Below are positions 18,195 to 26,060 of a stretch of 29,804 nucleotides of DNA, one piece after another. Under the pieces are notes generated by a model. The model had not been told where the DNA came from. It saw only the letters and a list, made by a program, of their open reading frames with translations, and did not search any database. Position numbers and translations under genes: made by a program. The first letter of the stretch is position 1. Each line of letters starts with the position of its first letter. The DNA comes from Nitrospinae bacterium RIFCSPLOWO2_12_FULL_45_22 (GTDB taxonomy: Bacteria; 2-12-FULL-45-22), in assembly GCA_001803565.1 (NCBI GenBank), contig MHDQ01000092.1:1-29804 (forward strand), written 5' to 3'.

Positions 18195-20324
18195 ATGACC
18201 ATAGCCATATTAGGTGGCGGATTAGGGGGTTTAAGTACCGCCTGGCATTTGGAAAAGATAGGATTTTTTAACTATCATCTTTTTGAAAAAGAATCCAGGG
18301 TCGGGGGTCTTGCCCGTTCAGAAAACGTTGATGGTTTTATTTTTGATTTTACTGGGCACCTTCTGCATTTCAAGAACCAGTATGTTAAAGACCTGATTTT
18401 AAGGCTGCTAGGAGAAAATATTAAATGCATAGAAAGAAACTCATGGATCTTTTCCAAGAACGTTCATACCAGATATCCTTTTCAGAATAATCTCTTTGGA
18501 CTTCCTAACGATGTCATAAAAGAATGTATTATGGGGTTTGTTGAGGCCAATTATAGGAAAAACGGGAATGACCCTGCGGATAAAGACCTGGTTCGTCCTG
18601 AGGACTTTCCAGAAGAATATAAGACCTTCGAAGATTGGATATACACTAACCTGGGGACAGGAATTGCCAAGCATTTTATGATTCCATATAACGCGAAATT
18701 GTGGACCGTGCACCCACGAGAGTTAACCTGCGAATGGATGGGGAGGTTTGTCCCCCCGACTTCGTTGGAACAATTACTGGAAGGGGCCCTTTGCGATCAA
18801 TCAAAAAAAGTAGGATATAACGCCAATTTTTACTATCCCCTCCATGGTGGCATTGAGTCTCTACCTAAGGCATTTGCTTCTTCACTTTCTAATATCCATA
18901 TAAACCAGGAGGCCCGTGAGATAGACATCACAGAGAAAAAGATTACCTTTAAGGACGGTGAGCAAATTTATTACCATATGCTGGCATCGTCGATCCCTCT
19001 TCCTCAACTGGTCCATCTGATAAAACCCTTACCCAACGAAATAAAAGTTCTATCAAGAAATCTTAGATATAATTCTGTTCTGAATATTAACCTGGGCATC
19101 AACCGGAATGTTAGCGATAAACATTGGATCTACTTTCCAGAAGAAGATATATCCTTTTATAGGGTGGGATTTCCTGGTAACTTTTCACCATTCGTTGCCC
19201 CCGAAGGGGCCAGTTCTCTCTATATAGAAATTGCCTATTCTAATGATAAACCGTTAGATAAGAAAAAAGTTGTTGAAAAGGCAAAAGAGGATCTCAAAAA
19301 AGCTCATATACTCAAAGATTCGGACCAGATAATGGTGGAGAAATGTTTTGACATAGGCTGTGCTTACGTAATTTATGACAAAAACTACAGGGATAGCGTA
19401 GCCCGGATAAAAAATTTCTTGAATGAAAACGATATATATCCTATTGGACGATATGGCGCCTGGGAGTATTCTGGTATGGAGGACGCTATTTTACAAGGTA
19501 GTAAAGTGGTGGATGAGATAATTCGGGCAAACAAGGAGGTTTACCTCCCCAGAAGATCCGCGCAAGTCCCGCTTATTTCCATAGTTATACCCGTATATAA
19601 CGAAGAGAAGATCCTGGAAAGCTCCGTTAAAGAAATTATACGGGAGACTGACAAACTTCAAACCGATTATGAAATACTACTTTGCGAAAATGGCAGTACC
19701 GATCGTACTACGGAAATTGCCCATCAATTATCAACTATGCATCCTCAAGTCCGGGTTATCCATTATCCCGAGCCCAATTATGGAAAGGCTTTAGAGCGCG
19801 GAATTATCGAGGCTATTGGTCAGTATATCGTCTGTTTTGAGATCGACTTTTGGGATGCAGCGTTTATCGAGATTAGTAAGGTGCTACTACGAAAATATGA
19901 TGCGGTTATTGGGTCAAAGCGGGCTAAAGGTGCCAGAGATAAACGTCCCCTCATCCGACGAATGATAACCCTAAGCTTTAACTTATTCTTAAGATTCATA
20001 TTCGGTTTCCAAGGGACGGATACCCATGGTGTAAAGGCCTTTAGGCGGGATATGGCCCTGGACGTTGTTAAGGATTGTAAAACCGGCAAGGATATATTTG
20101 CTACCGAACTTATTTTAAGAATGGAGCGGTCAGGGTTCTATATGTGTGAATTACCCCTGGAAATAGAGGAAAAAAGACCCCCTTCTATAAATCTTATTAA
20201 GCGGGTCCCGAGTACTATAAAGAATCTTATTACATTATGGAAGGCCACACGAAATCTTAAGCGTTCAGACATTAAAAACTTGGAACCTGATCCCAAAATT
20301 ATGACTGAGACTTTAGTAAAGTGA
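18195..20324 (+). CDS. Fusion: FAD-dependent UDP-galactopyranose-mutase/protoporphyrinogen-oxidase-like domain + GT2
   Basis: 709 residues. Residues 1 to about 450 are an amine-oxidase-type flavoprotein: ILGGGLGGLSTAWHLE, then FEKESRVGGLAR, and WIYTNLGTGIAKHFMIPYNAKLWT, as in UGM-like and protoporphyrinogen-oxidase-like proteins of polysaccharide loci. Residues about 458-690 are a GT2 domain: LISIVIPVYNEEKILE, CENGSTDRT, and a DPM1-like TDTHGVKAFRR segment. At the metal-binding position the sequence is E549-I-D551 rather than D-x-D. The two halves are normally separate proteins. Joined, they suggest that one modifies the sugar (for example ring isomerisation or redox) and the other transfers it to lipid. 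AGAGGAGG gives a strong ribosome site. No frameshift or internal ribosome site is apparent at the junction. Confidence 0.82.
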   Translation: MTIAILGGGLGGLSTAWHLEKIGFFNYHLFEKESRVGGLARSENVDGFIFDFTGHLLHFKNQYVKDLILRLLGENIKCIERNSWIFSKNVHTRYPFQNNLFGLPNDVIKECIMGFVEANYRKNGNDPADKDLVRPEDFPEEYKTFEDWIYTNLGTGIAKHFMIPYNAKLWTVHPRELTCEWMGRFVPPTSLEQLLEGALCDQSKKVGYNANFYYPLHGGIESLPKAFASSLSNIHINQEAREIDITEKKITFKDGEQIYYHMLASSIPLPQLVHLIKPLPNEIKVLSRNLRYNSVLNINLGINRNVSDKHWIYFPEEDISFYRVGFPGNFSPFVAPEGASSLYIEIAYSNDKPLDKKKVVEKAKEDLKKAHILKDSDQIMVEKCFDIGCAYVIYDKNYRDSVARIKNFLNENDIYPIGRYGAWEYSGMEDAILQGSKVVDEIIRANKEVYLPRRSAQVPLISIVIPVYNEEKILESSVKEIIRETDKLQTDYEILLCENGSTDRTTEIAHQLSTMHPQVRVIHYPEPNYGKALERGIIEAIGQYIVCFEIDFWDAAFIEISKVLLRKYDAVIGSKRAKGARDKRPLIRRMITLSFNLFLRFIFGFQGTDTHGVKAFRRDMALDVVKDCKTGKDIFATELILRMERSGFYMCELPLEIEEKRPPSINLIKRVPSTIKNLITLWKATRNLKRSDIKNLEPDPKIMTETLVK

Positions 20325-20343
20325 TATTGGCGTAAGTAGGTTT

Positions 20344-21207
20344 ATGTCTGAAAATAAATGGGTCTATTATAAAAATAACGGAATAGCAAACAGGTCCGCC
20401 ATTACTGTTGACCTAGAAGACTGGTACCACAGCATAGAGTCTATTCCGGTTCAGGACTGGGATAAGTATGAATCTCGATTGGAGGAAAATACTTATAGGA
20501 TACTGGAAATTCTTAACCAGTATGAGGTAAAAGCAACTTTTTTTGTGCTGGGGTACGTGGCTGAAAAGTTTCCGGCCTTAGTAAAAACGATTCAATTATT
20601 AGGCCACGAAATAGCAACCCATGGATATTTTCATAGACTTATTTATCGGTTGACACCTGAAGCATTTAGAGAAGACTTGAAGCGGTCCATTAAGGTAATC
20701 GAAGACCTGACACAGCAGAGAGTTTTGGGGTATAGAGCACCTTATTGGACCATTACTAAAGAGTCTTACTGGGCTCTAGAGGTCCTTCAGGAGGAGGGTA
20801 TAAGATACGATTCAAGCATTTATCCGATAAAAACTTATCTATACGGTATCCCCGATTCGCCTAAATATCCTTATATCATCAAAGAAAATAACGGGAATAA
20901 ATTAATTGAGTTTCCTCCCTCGATTATTACGATCTGGGGTTTGAGGGTACCGATGGGGGGAGGTTTTTACATGAGGGCATTGCCATCTTGGTTCATACGC
21001 TGGGGGATTAAAAAAATTAACCAAGAAGGCCAACCGGCACTAATATATATCCATCCTCCCGAATTTGATCCTCTGAAACCGGTCATAAAATTACCCTTGA
21101 AAGAAAAAATACTACATTATTACAACCTGGGAGTAATTGAACAGAAGCTCAAATCATTATTATCAGCGTTTTCATTTTATCCATTAAAAGAAATCCTAAA
21201 TCTATAA
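20344..21207 (+). CDS. Polysaccharide deacetylase, XrtA/PEP-CTERM-locus type (NodB fold)
   Basis: 287 residues. The NodB motifs are clear: TVDLEDWYH (D23, E25, D26, H29), ATFFVLG, GHEIATHGYFH with H93-x3-H97 as metal ligands, and GYRAPYWTI. The C-terminal part (GGGFYMRALPSW and later YIHPPEFDP) matches the extra region of exosortase-locus deacetylases (DUF3473-type). There is no signal peptide, as usual for this subfamily, so it likely acts on cytosolic lipid-linked or nascent sugar, removing N- or O-acetyl groups. It sits 19 bp after the fusion gene and 12 bp before the YdjM-like gene, so they are cotranscribed. No exosortase gene is in the window. Confidence 0.9.
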   Translation: MSENKWVYYKNNGIANRSAITVDLEDWYHSIESIPVQDWDKYESRLEENTYRILEILNQYEVKATFFVLGYVAEKFPALVKTIQLLGHEIATHGYFHRLIYRLTPEAFREDLKRSIKVIEDLTQQRVLGYRAPYWTITKESYWALEVLQEEGIRYDSSIYPIKTYLYGIPDSPKYPYIIKENNGNKLIEFPPSIITIWGLRVPMGGGFYMRALPSWFIRWGIKKINQEGQPALIYIHPPEFDPLKPVIKLPLKEKILHYYNLGVIEQKLKSLLSAFSFYPLKEILNL

Positions 21208-21219
21208 ACACTTCAATAT

Positions 21220-21798
21220 ATGCCTTCTCCTATAGGACATTCAATAGTCGGATACCTTGGTTACCGTTATGGTTTTCAGAATAAAGAAAACGGTAACATG
21301 AAAGCCATGTTTTTTTGTATCCTCTGTGCAAACTTGCCAGACCTGGATTTTTTGCCAGGCTTAATCATTGGGCAGTCAGATAGATTTCATGGGGGTATTA
21401 GTCATAGTATGGGGGTTTCCTTTATATTGGCCAGCATTATGCCGTTGGCTCTCAGTACTAAAAACGCAAAAGGGCTCGGGAGAATATGGTTATTACTTTT
21501 AGGCATCTTTATTTCTCATCCGATTCTCGATTTCCTTGCGATCGATACGGGTTACCCTTTTGGGAAGCCTTTATTTTGGCCGATTAGCGCTGATTATTAT
21601 CAATCTCCTATACTCCTTTTCTCTGATGTCTGGCGGTCTCCTTCTAGCTCAGATTTCTTCATCAGCCTTTTCAGTTGGCATAATTTTTATGCTGTACTCA
21701 GAGAAATACTTGTTATGAGTTCACTCATTGCTTTACTGAAGATGGCCCTAATAACACAAAGGAGGTTTAAAGAGGGCTTGATAAAAGATATGGCCTAG
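21220..21798 (+). CDS. YdjM/DUF457-type integral membrane metal-dependent hydrolase-like protein
   Basis: 192 residues. It opens SPIGHSIVGYLGYRYGF, followed by CANLPDLDFLPG, FHGGISHSMGVSF and SHPILDFLAIDTGYPFG. The spaced His and Asp residues between transmembrane helices are the hallmark of the YdjM (LexA-binding, inner-membrane hydrolase-like) family. About four transmembrane helices. Its biochemical role is not settled; members often sit in EPS and lipid loci. No Shine-Dalgarno precedes ATG 21220, which lies 12 bp after the deacetylase stop, so it is probably translated by coupling. Confidence 0.8.
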   Translation: MPSPIGHSIVGYLGYRYGFQNKENGNMKAMFFCILCANLPDLDFLPGLIIGQSDRFHGGISHSMGVSFILASIMPLALSTKNAKGLGRIWLLLLGIFISHPILDFLAIDTGYPFGKPLFWPISADYYQSPILLFSDVWRSPSSSDFFISLFSWHNFYAVLREILVMSSLIALLKMALITQRRFKEGLIKDMA

Positions 21799-21856
21799 GA
21801 TCCTTCACCTGATATTTATTCTATTAAACCGATAAGTAAGAGTTAAGAGGTTAGCT

Positions 21857-22837
21857 ATGGTTGTTCAGACAAAAGAAAAAATCGATATTTCCATAATTAT
21901 TCCCGTATACAATGAAGAGAGGAATATCGCTCCTCTGTGCCATCTTATCACTGAACAGATGGATGGCATAGGGAGGGAATATGAGGTGTTATTTATTGAT
22001 GATGGAAGTAAAGACAGCACCTTTGAAGAGTTGGGCAAAATTGCTAAGGATAATAGACGGGTTAAGGTCATTTCCTTTAGGCGGAATTTTGGCCAGACGG
22101 CCGCTATGATGGCCGGTTTTGACCATGCCCGCGGAGAGATCATAGTAGCGTTAGACGGCGATCTTCAGAATGACCCTAAAGATATCCCTAAGATTCTGGA
22201 TAAGCTTGAAGAGGGGTATGATATTGTCAGTGGCTGGCGGAAAAGCAGGCAGGACAACTTTATCCTGCGGATAATCCCTTCTAAGATAGCCAATTGGCTA
22301 ATAGGATTAATCACTGGCGTAAGACTCCACGATTATGGTTGTTCGTTAAAGGCATATCGGGCTGAGGTAATAAAGAACATCCGGCTATATGGTGATATGC
22401 ATCGGTTTATTCCAGCTCTGGCCAGTATGGCCGGAGGCAAGATCGCCGAGATCGAAGTAAATCACCTTCCCCGCAAGTATGGTAATTCCAACTATGGGTT
22501 ATCACGCACATTAAAGGTGATCTTGGATCTAATTGCCGTAAAATTCCTCCTGGCTTTTTCCACCAAACCTATTCAGTTATTTGGGCTTTTAGGGTTATCT
22601 TCGGTCTTCGGAGGTTTTCTTTTTTTATCTTTAGCCATTTTTATGAAAATTTATCTCAATACAGATATGACCGGAAATCCCCTCCTGCTCTTATCAGTAC
22701 TTCTGGTCTTACTAGGGGTTCAATTCATTGGCACTGGTTTGCTGGCAGAAGTTACTGTCCGTACCTACCACGAATCGCAAAATAAACCTACCTATCTGAT
22801 AAAGCAAATCATTGATAACGGGAAAATGGTTGAGTAG
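21857..22837 (+). CDS. GT2 polyprenyl-phosphate glycosyltransferase (DPM1/GtrB/ArnC-like)
   Basis: 326 residues. GT2 domain with ISIIIPVYNEERNIAPL, FIDDGSKDST, and LDGDLQNDP carrying D100-G-D102, then VSGWRKSRQDN. Two C-terminal transmembrane helices (about 230-262 and 272-305) are typical of GtrB/ArnC-type enzymes, which transfer a sugar from a nucleotide donor to polyprenyl phosphate. It may supply the lipid-linked sugar used by the GT-C enzyme at 14899. AAGAGG lies 6 bases before the ATG. The last codons (ATG GTT GAG TAG) are already part of the period-16 repeat that fills the following gap, so the extreme C-terminus was probably set by the repeat. Confidence 0.9.
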   Translation: MVVQTKEKIDISIIIPVYNEERNIAPLCHLITEQMDGIGREYEVLFIDDGSKDSTFEELGKIAKDNRRVKVISFRRNFGQTAAMMAGFDHARGEIIVALDGDLQNDPKDIPKILDKLEEGYDIVSGWRKSRQDNFILRIIPSKIANWLIGLITGVRLHDYGCSLKAYRAEVIKNIRLYGDMHRFIPALASMAGGKIAEIEVNHLPRKYGNSNYGLSRTLKVILDLIAVKFLLAFSTKPIQLFGLLGLSSVFGGFLFLSLAIFMKIYLNTDMTGNPLLLLSVLLVLLGVQFIGTGLLAEVTVRTYHESQNKPTYLIKQIIDNGKMVE

Positions 22838-22940
22838 TTGAGTAGCTAAGTGGTTGAGTAGTTAACTGGTTGAGTGGGAGATTGGTTGAGTGGCTTCCTA
22901 CTTAACGACTCAACCAGTTTCCCACTCAACCATTTGACCA
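22827..22940. repeat. Palindromic period-8/16 array with long hairpin
   Basis: The unit GTTGAGTG/GTTGAGTA recurs every 16 bp in the left part. A 25-bp arm (22867-22891) is complementary to 22908-22932 around a 16-base loop; its two mismatches would be G-U pairs in RNA. It fills the gap between the GT2 and TauE genes and starts inside the last codons of the GT2. It may act as a transcript stabiliser or attenuator, or be a dispersed non-coding repeat. A related period-8 array occurs inside cysN at 28410-28465. Confidence 0.8.
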
Positions 22941-22950
22941 GAGGTTAAAG

Positions 22951-23721
22951 ATGGATCCGATAATAATTTTATTAGGATTTTCTGTAGGAATTTTGGTTGG
23001 TCTTACTGGCATGGGAGGCGGTGCCCTTATGACGCCGCTCCTTATCCTGGTTATGGGGGTACGGCCGGTCATTGCAATCGGAACAGATTTGGCCTATGCG
23101 GCCTTAACCAAGGTATTTGGTGCCTGGCAGCACTATCGTCAGGGAAATGTTGATACTAAGATAGCTTTCCCTATGATGAGTGCTAGTATCCCTGCTAGCC
23201 TTTTGGGGGTTTACCTTATACACATATTAAAGTCCCGATACCAGGTTAATGTTGATGCGCTGATCAAGAGTTCTTTGGGACTGGTTTTGATTTTAGTGGC
23301 CTTAATCCTCTTTTCTTTGCCCCTGCTGTTCCAAAAAAGAGGTGATACTACACAACTTATCCACTTGTGGGGTCCCAAATCGATAAAGAGTTTAATTCTA
23401 GGTGCAGTAGTGGGATTTTTGGTAGGCTTTACCTCCATAGGAAGTGGCACCCTGATCTTTGCCGGGTTAGCCTTTTGCTCTGCCTTACCACTCAAGAAGA
23501 TAGTCAGTACCGATGTCTTTCATGGGGCGTTTCTTACTGCCGCCGCAGGTCTAGCTCATTGGTGGAGTGCCAATATTGACCTCGCACTGCTGTTTCCTCT
23601 GCTCATAGGTTCTATACCCGGGGTATTAATAGGTTCAAAGTTGAGTGTATCTTTGCCCAATTGGATTTTACGGCCCATCCTCGCCAGTATCCTCTTATGG
23701 GCGGGAATAAAGTTAATTTAG
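22951..23721 (+). CDS. TauE/SafE family membrane permease
   Basis: 256 residues with about eight transmembrane helices in two homologous halves. Each half carries the family glycine-rich motif: GLTGMGGGALMTPLLI near residue 18, with IGTDLAYAALTKVFGAWQH, and GFTSIGSGTLIFAGLAF with STDVFHGAFLTAAAGLAHW. The family exports sulfite, sulfoacetate or related organosulfur anions, or takes them up; substrate direction varies. Next to cysDN it suggests sulfur-anion traffic. Start ATG with AGAGGT upstream. The following gene starts 14 bp after its stop, with a perfect GGAGGTG. Confidence 0.85.
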   Translation: MDPIIILLGFSVGILVGLTGMGGGALMTPLLILVMGVRPVIAIGTDLAYAALTKVFGAWQHYRQGNVDTKIAFPMMSASIPASLLGVYLIHILKSRYQVNVDALIKSSLGLVLILVALILFSLPLLFQKRGDTTQLIHLWGPKSIKSLILGAVVGFLVGFTSIGSGTLIFAGLAFCSALPLKKIVSTDVFHGAFLTAAAGLAHWWSANIDLALLFPLLIGSIPGVLIGSKLSVSLPNWILRPILASILLWAGIKLI

Positions 23722-23735
23722 TGGAGGTGCCAAAT

Positions 23736-25841
23736 ATGCATGCTTTAAGGGATGTATGGGATATTTTTACTTCCAGCTCCTGGTGGTTAATCGGCAACCC
23801 TAAAGTAGAACAGGTTCGCTACTTTGAGATCCTGGACCATGCCCAGGGCATAGTAAAAGCCGCCCATGAGTTGGAAAGTATAGCAGTGGGTTATGCGCCG
23901 TTAGCGGAGCTACTATTCCCTGTAGGAGAGATATTTAAAGATAGCCCGGTGGGATTGGGTAGCCAGCGTATACCCTGGGACCCCAGTGGGCTTCATACCG
24001 GTGGGACTTCCCCGGTAATTCTGAAAGAAGCCGGGGTTATCTTTGGCTTAATCGGGCATAGAGAAGCCCGGGATGACCTTGGCGAAGGACCACATCTCAA
24101 TAAACAGATAGGAATAGCATTGGATTATGGCATTATCCCTATCTTATGCTGTGGAGAGCCAAAAGGTTCTCTGGTAGAGTCAGAGACCGCACGGGAAAAG
24201 GCTTTAGAAGCAGAATTACTACCAGCCCTCGAGGGGTTTACCGCCGAGGAGCTCCTCCAGGGACAGCTCACCATAGCTTATGAGCCGGGTCATGTTATTG
24301 GGTTGGACCAACCTGCAGATATGGGCTATATCAGGAGCGGATTCTCCTTGATAAACAAGATATTGAGCAAACATCATCTGGAGGGCTTAGCCAGCAAAGG
24401 GAGGCTCCTCTATGGTGGTGGGGTAAATTCCGATACTATCCAGCAGGTATGGGGCCTGGATAGGCCGACCAGGGTCTTCTCGGGCGAGAACTGGGCAGGC
24501 TTCCTGGTGGGTAGGGCCAGTGCCTCACCAGACTTTATGGATATGATGGAAAAATGGCAGACCAAATTACGAGGAAAGGCAAAGGAAAAGGTAGAGGAAG
24601 AGGTAAAGGTACTTCAACCTCAACCTCTGCCTATACCTCGGATAGTGGCCCCCAAAAAGAGGGTCAGAGTAGCCGTCTATGGTATAGGGGAAGTGGGAGT
24701 TGGGTTTATAACCTCGGTATTTAAAGAAGACAATATAGAGATTGTCCAGTTGTTTAATATGGAAGTGGATACCGAGGACATCCGGGCAAGGATTTATAAG
24801 AGCCTGTTTATTGATAAAGATAAGGTATTTATAGATGACCACCATGTGGTGATAAGGGATGAGGTAAATCTGGCCGGAGAGATAGAGCTCGATGGTGAAG
24901 CAATAGCACTACAGACCCTGTTGAACCCCATAGGAAATGATTATACCAGGGTAGTAAAGGTCTTACGAGACCAGAGGATGTTAGTCACCCCGGCCCATGA
25001 CCCCCGAGAAGCAGCCTCACAGATGGTAAAGGATATAGATATTGTCGTTTTTACCGTCGGGGGACTGCTTAAAGAGTGGCACTTGCTCAATCCATTCCTG
25101 GAAGCCGGTGCTAAGCACATCATTGTCAGCTCTACCAGCCCGGCCGCCGATATCTCTATTGTCCCCGGATATAACCACCACCTGTTTAATCCTGCCCTGC
25201 ATAAGACTATAGCCTTAGGCTCTTGTACCAGCAATTGTGGGATACCCATAGCCGCTATTGTGGAGGAGGCTTTAGGCAAAGGTTCTATCCTGGGTTCCCT
25301 GGTGGTTACTATGCATTCCAAGACTAACTCCCAACAGATTGGTGACAAAGGGGCAGACCCTAAAGAAGAGGGCCTGCTCAATAACTTAATCTTAACTACC
25401 ACGGGGATCAAAGATATATTGAACAAAGAAGGCTTTTTCCCCTCCATCGGTACTGCTATAGATGCCTTCTCTACCCGGGCCCCGGTAGAAAAGGCATCCC
25501 TATTGGTTATGCTCCTACAAGTCCAATGGGCCGATGGGCTGACGCGTGAGGGCTTGCGTGAGATATTCAAAAAGGCTGCGGCCAGCCCCCGATGGCAAGG
25601 GATAGTGAATTATGATGCCGACCATGATGGGTCCAAGATCTACCAGAAAAGCCCTGCCGCAGCGGATATCTTTGGCCGGTTGATTAATGTGTGGCCCAAT
25701 CCCTGTCTGACCGAGAAACATAATGGGAAAAAGAGTAGCTCAGGTATCTCTACCCTGATTATCCCGGCGGCCTATGCCAATGTCTATGGCTATGGCTGCC
25801 AGGCCAAACGCCTCATGCAATATATGGGACAATTCCTCTAA
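23736..25841 (+). CDS. Fused triosephosphate isomerase-like and glyceraldehyde-3-phosphate dehydrogenase-like protein
   Basis: 701 residues from ATG 23736 (GGAGGTG at 23723-23729). Residues 1-272 are TIM-like and keep the catalytic set: N21 and K23 in IGNPKV, H108 in LIGHRE and E183 in AYEPG; the phosphate loop is LYGGGVN. Residues about 307-701 are GAPDH-like: Rossmann motif VYGIGEVGVG, catalytic C497 in SCTSNC, and H527 in TMHSKT as the likely base. The GAPDH half is divergent: HSKTNSQQIGDKGADP replaces the usual tyrosine-containing TATQK region. A lysine/glutamate/proline linker (about 273-306) is encoded by a period-6 repeat. Both halves could act on consecutive triose-phosphate steps or on a triose analogue such as a sulfo-triose (speculation). 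The alternative start 23661 overlaps TauE and is rejected. Confidence 0.85.
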   Translation: MHALRDVWDIFTSSSWWLIGNPKVEQVRYFEILDHAQGIVKAAHELESIAVGYAPLAELLFPVGEIFKDSPVGLGSQRIPWDPSGLHTGGTSPVILKEAGVIFGLIGHREARDDLGEGPHLNKQIGIALDYGIIPILCCGEPKGSLVESETAREKALEAELLPALEGFTAEELLQGQLTIAYEPGHVIGLDQPADMGYIRSGFSLINKILSKHHLEGLASKGRLLYGGGVNSDTIQQVWGLDRPTRVFSGENWAGFLVGRASASPDFMDMMEKWQTKLRGKAKEKVEEEVKVLQPQPLPIPRIVAPKKRVRVAVYGIGEVGVGFITSVFKEDNIEIVQLFNMEVDTEDIRARIYKSLFIDKDKVFIDDHHVVIRDEVNLAGEIELDGEAIALQTLLNPIGNDYTRVVKVLRDQRMLVTPAHDPREAASQMVKDIDIVVFTVGGLLKEWHLLNPFLEAGAKHIIVSSTSPAADISIVPGYNHHLFNPALHKTIALGSCTSNCGIPIAAIVEEALGKGSILGSLVVTMHSKTNSQQIGDKGADPKEEGLLNNLILTTTGIKDILNKEGFFPSIGTAIDAFSTRAPVEKASLLVMLLQVQWADGLTREGLREIFKKAAASPRWQGIVNYDADHDGSKIYQKSPAAADIFGRLINVWPNPCLTEKHNGKKSSSGISTLIIPAAYANVYGYGCQAKRLMQYMGQFL
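24571..24639. repeat. Palindromic period-6 array encoding the TpiA-GAPDH linker
   Basis: The left half (24571-24610) is a run of purine 6-mers of the form AAAGGN/AGAGGN. The right half (24612-24639) is the opposite-strand version, with CAACCT and CTACCT-like units. It stays in frame and encodes the charged then proline-rich linker between the two enzyme domains. The same 6-bp motif flanks the IVP gene at 28745. Confidence 0.65.
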
Positions 25842-25923
25842 TTAAACCCAAATAGAAATCAAATAGAAATGATTTAATGAACCATCACTTTATTTTAAAT
25901 TCTTTTACCCCTAAACTATAACT

Positions 25924-26005
25924 AACGTCATCAGTAATTAGTCATTGGCCAATGCAGGCTATAAGGCTTTAAACTAATGACTAATGACGAGTAACCAATG
26001 ACGTT
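25924..26005. repeat. Palindromic period-7 array (TAATGAC type)
   Basis: The ends are exact inverted copies, AACGTCAT (25924-25931) and ATGACGTT (25998-26005). Inward, each arm consists of four 7-bp units related to TTAGTCA or its complement TGACTAA, around an unrelated centre of about 22 bp. It occupies the 219-bp gap between the TpiA-GAPDH fusion and cysD. Just upstream, an 11-bp unit AAATAGAAATC is repeated twice (25851-25871). No gene is seen in this gap. Confidence 0.7.
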
Positions 26006-26060
26006 CCATATATGATCAACGAATTAGAATGAACATATCAAAAATTAATGGAGGTGCTAA

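Noticed and set aside
18195-20324. Two separate genes mis-joined by a missed stop
   Set aside because: The frame is continuous, the junction has no stop, and no internal ribosome site with a good start precedes the GT2 half; still to be confirmed in reads.
23661-23735. Longer start for the TpiA-GAPDH gene
   Set aside because: It would overlap the TauE coding end by 61 bp and add residues not found in TIM; ATG 23736 has a perfect ribosome site.
24941-25570. 209-codon open frame on the minus strand
   Set aside because: It is an antisense shadow of the TpiA-GAPDH gene, with no protein family pattern and no ribosome site.
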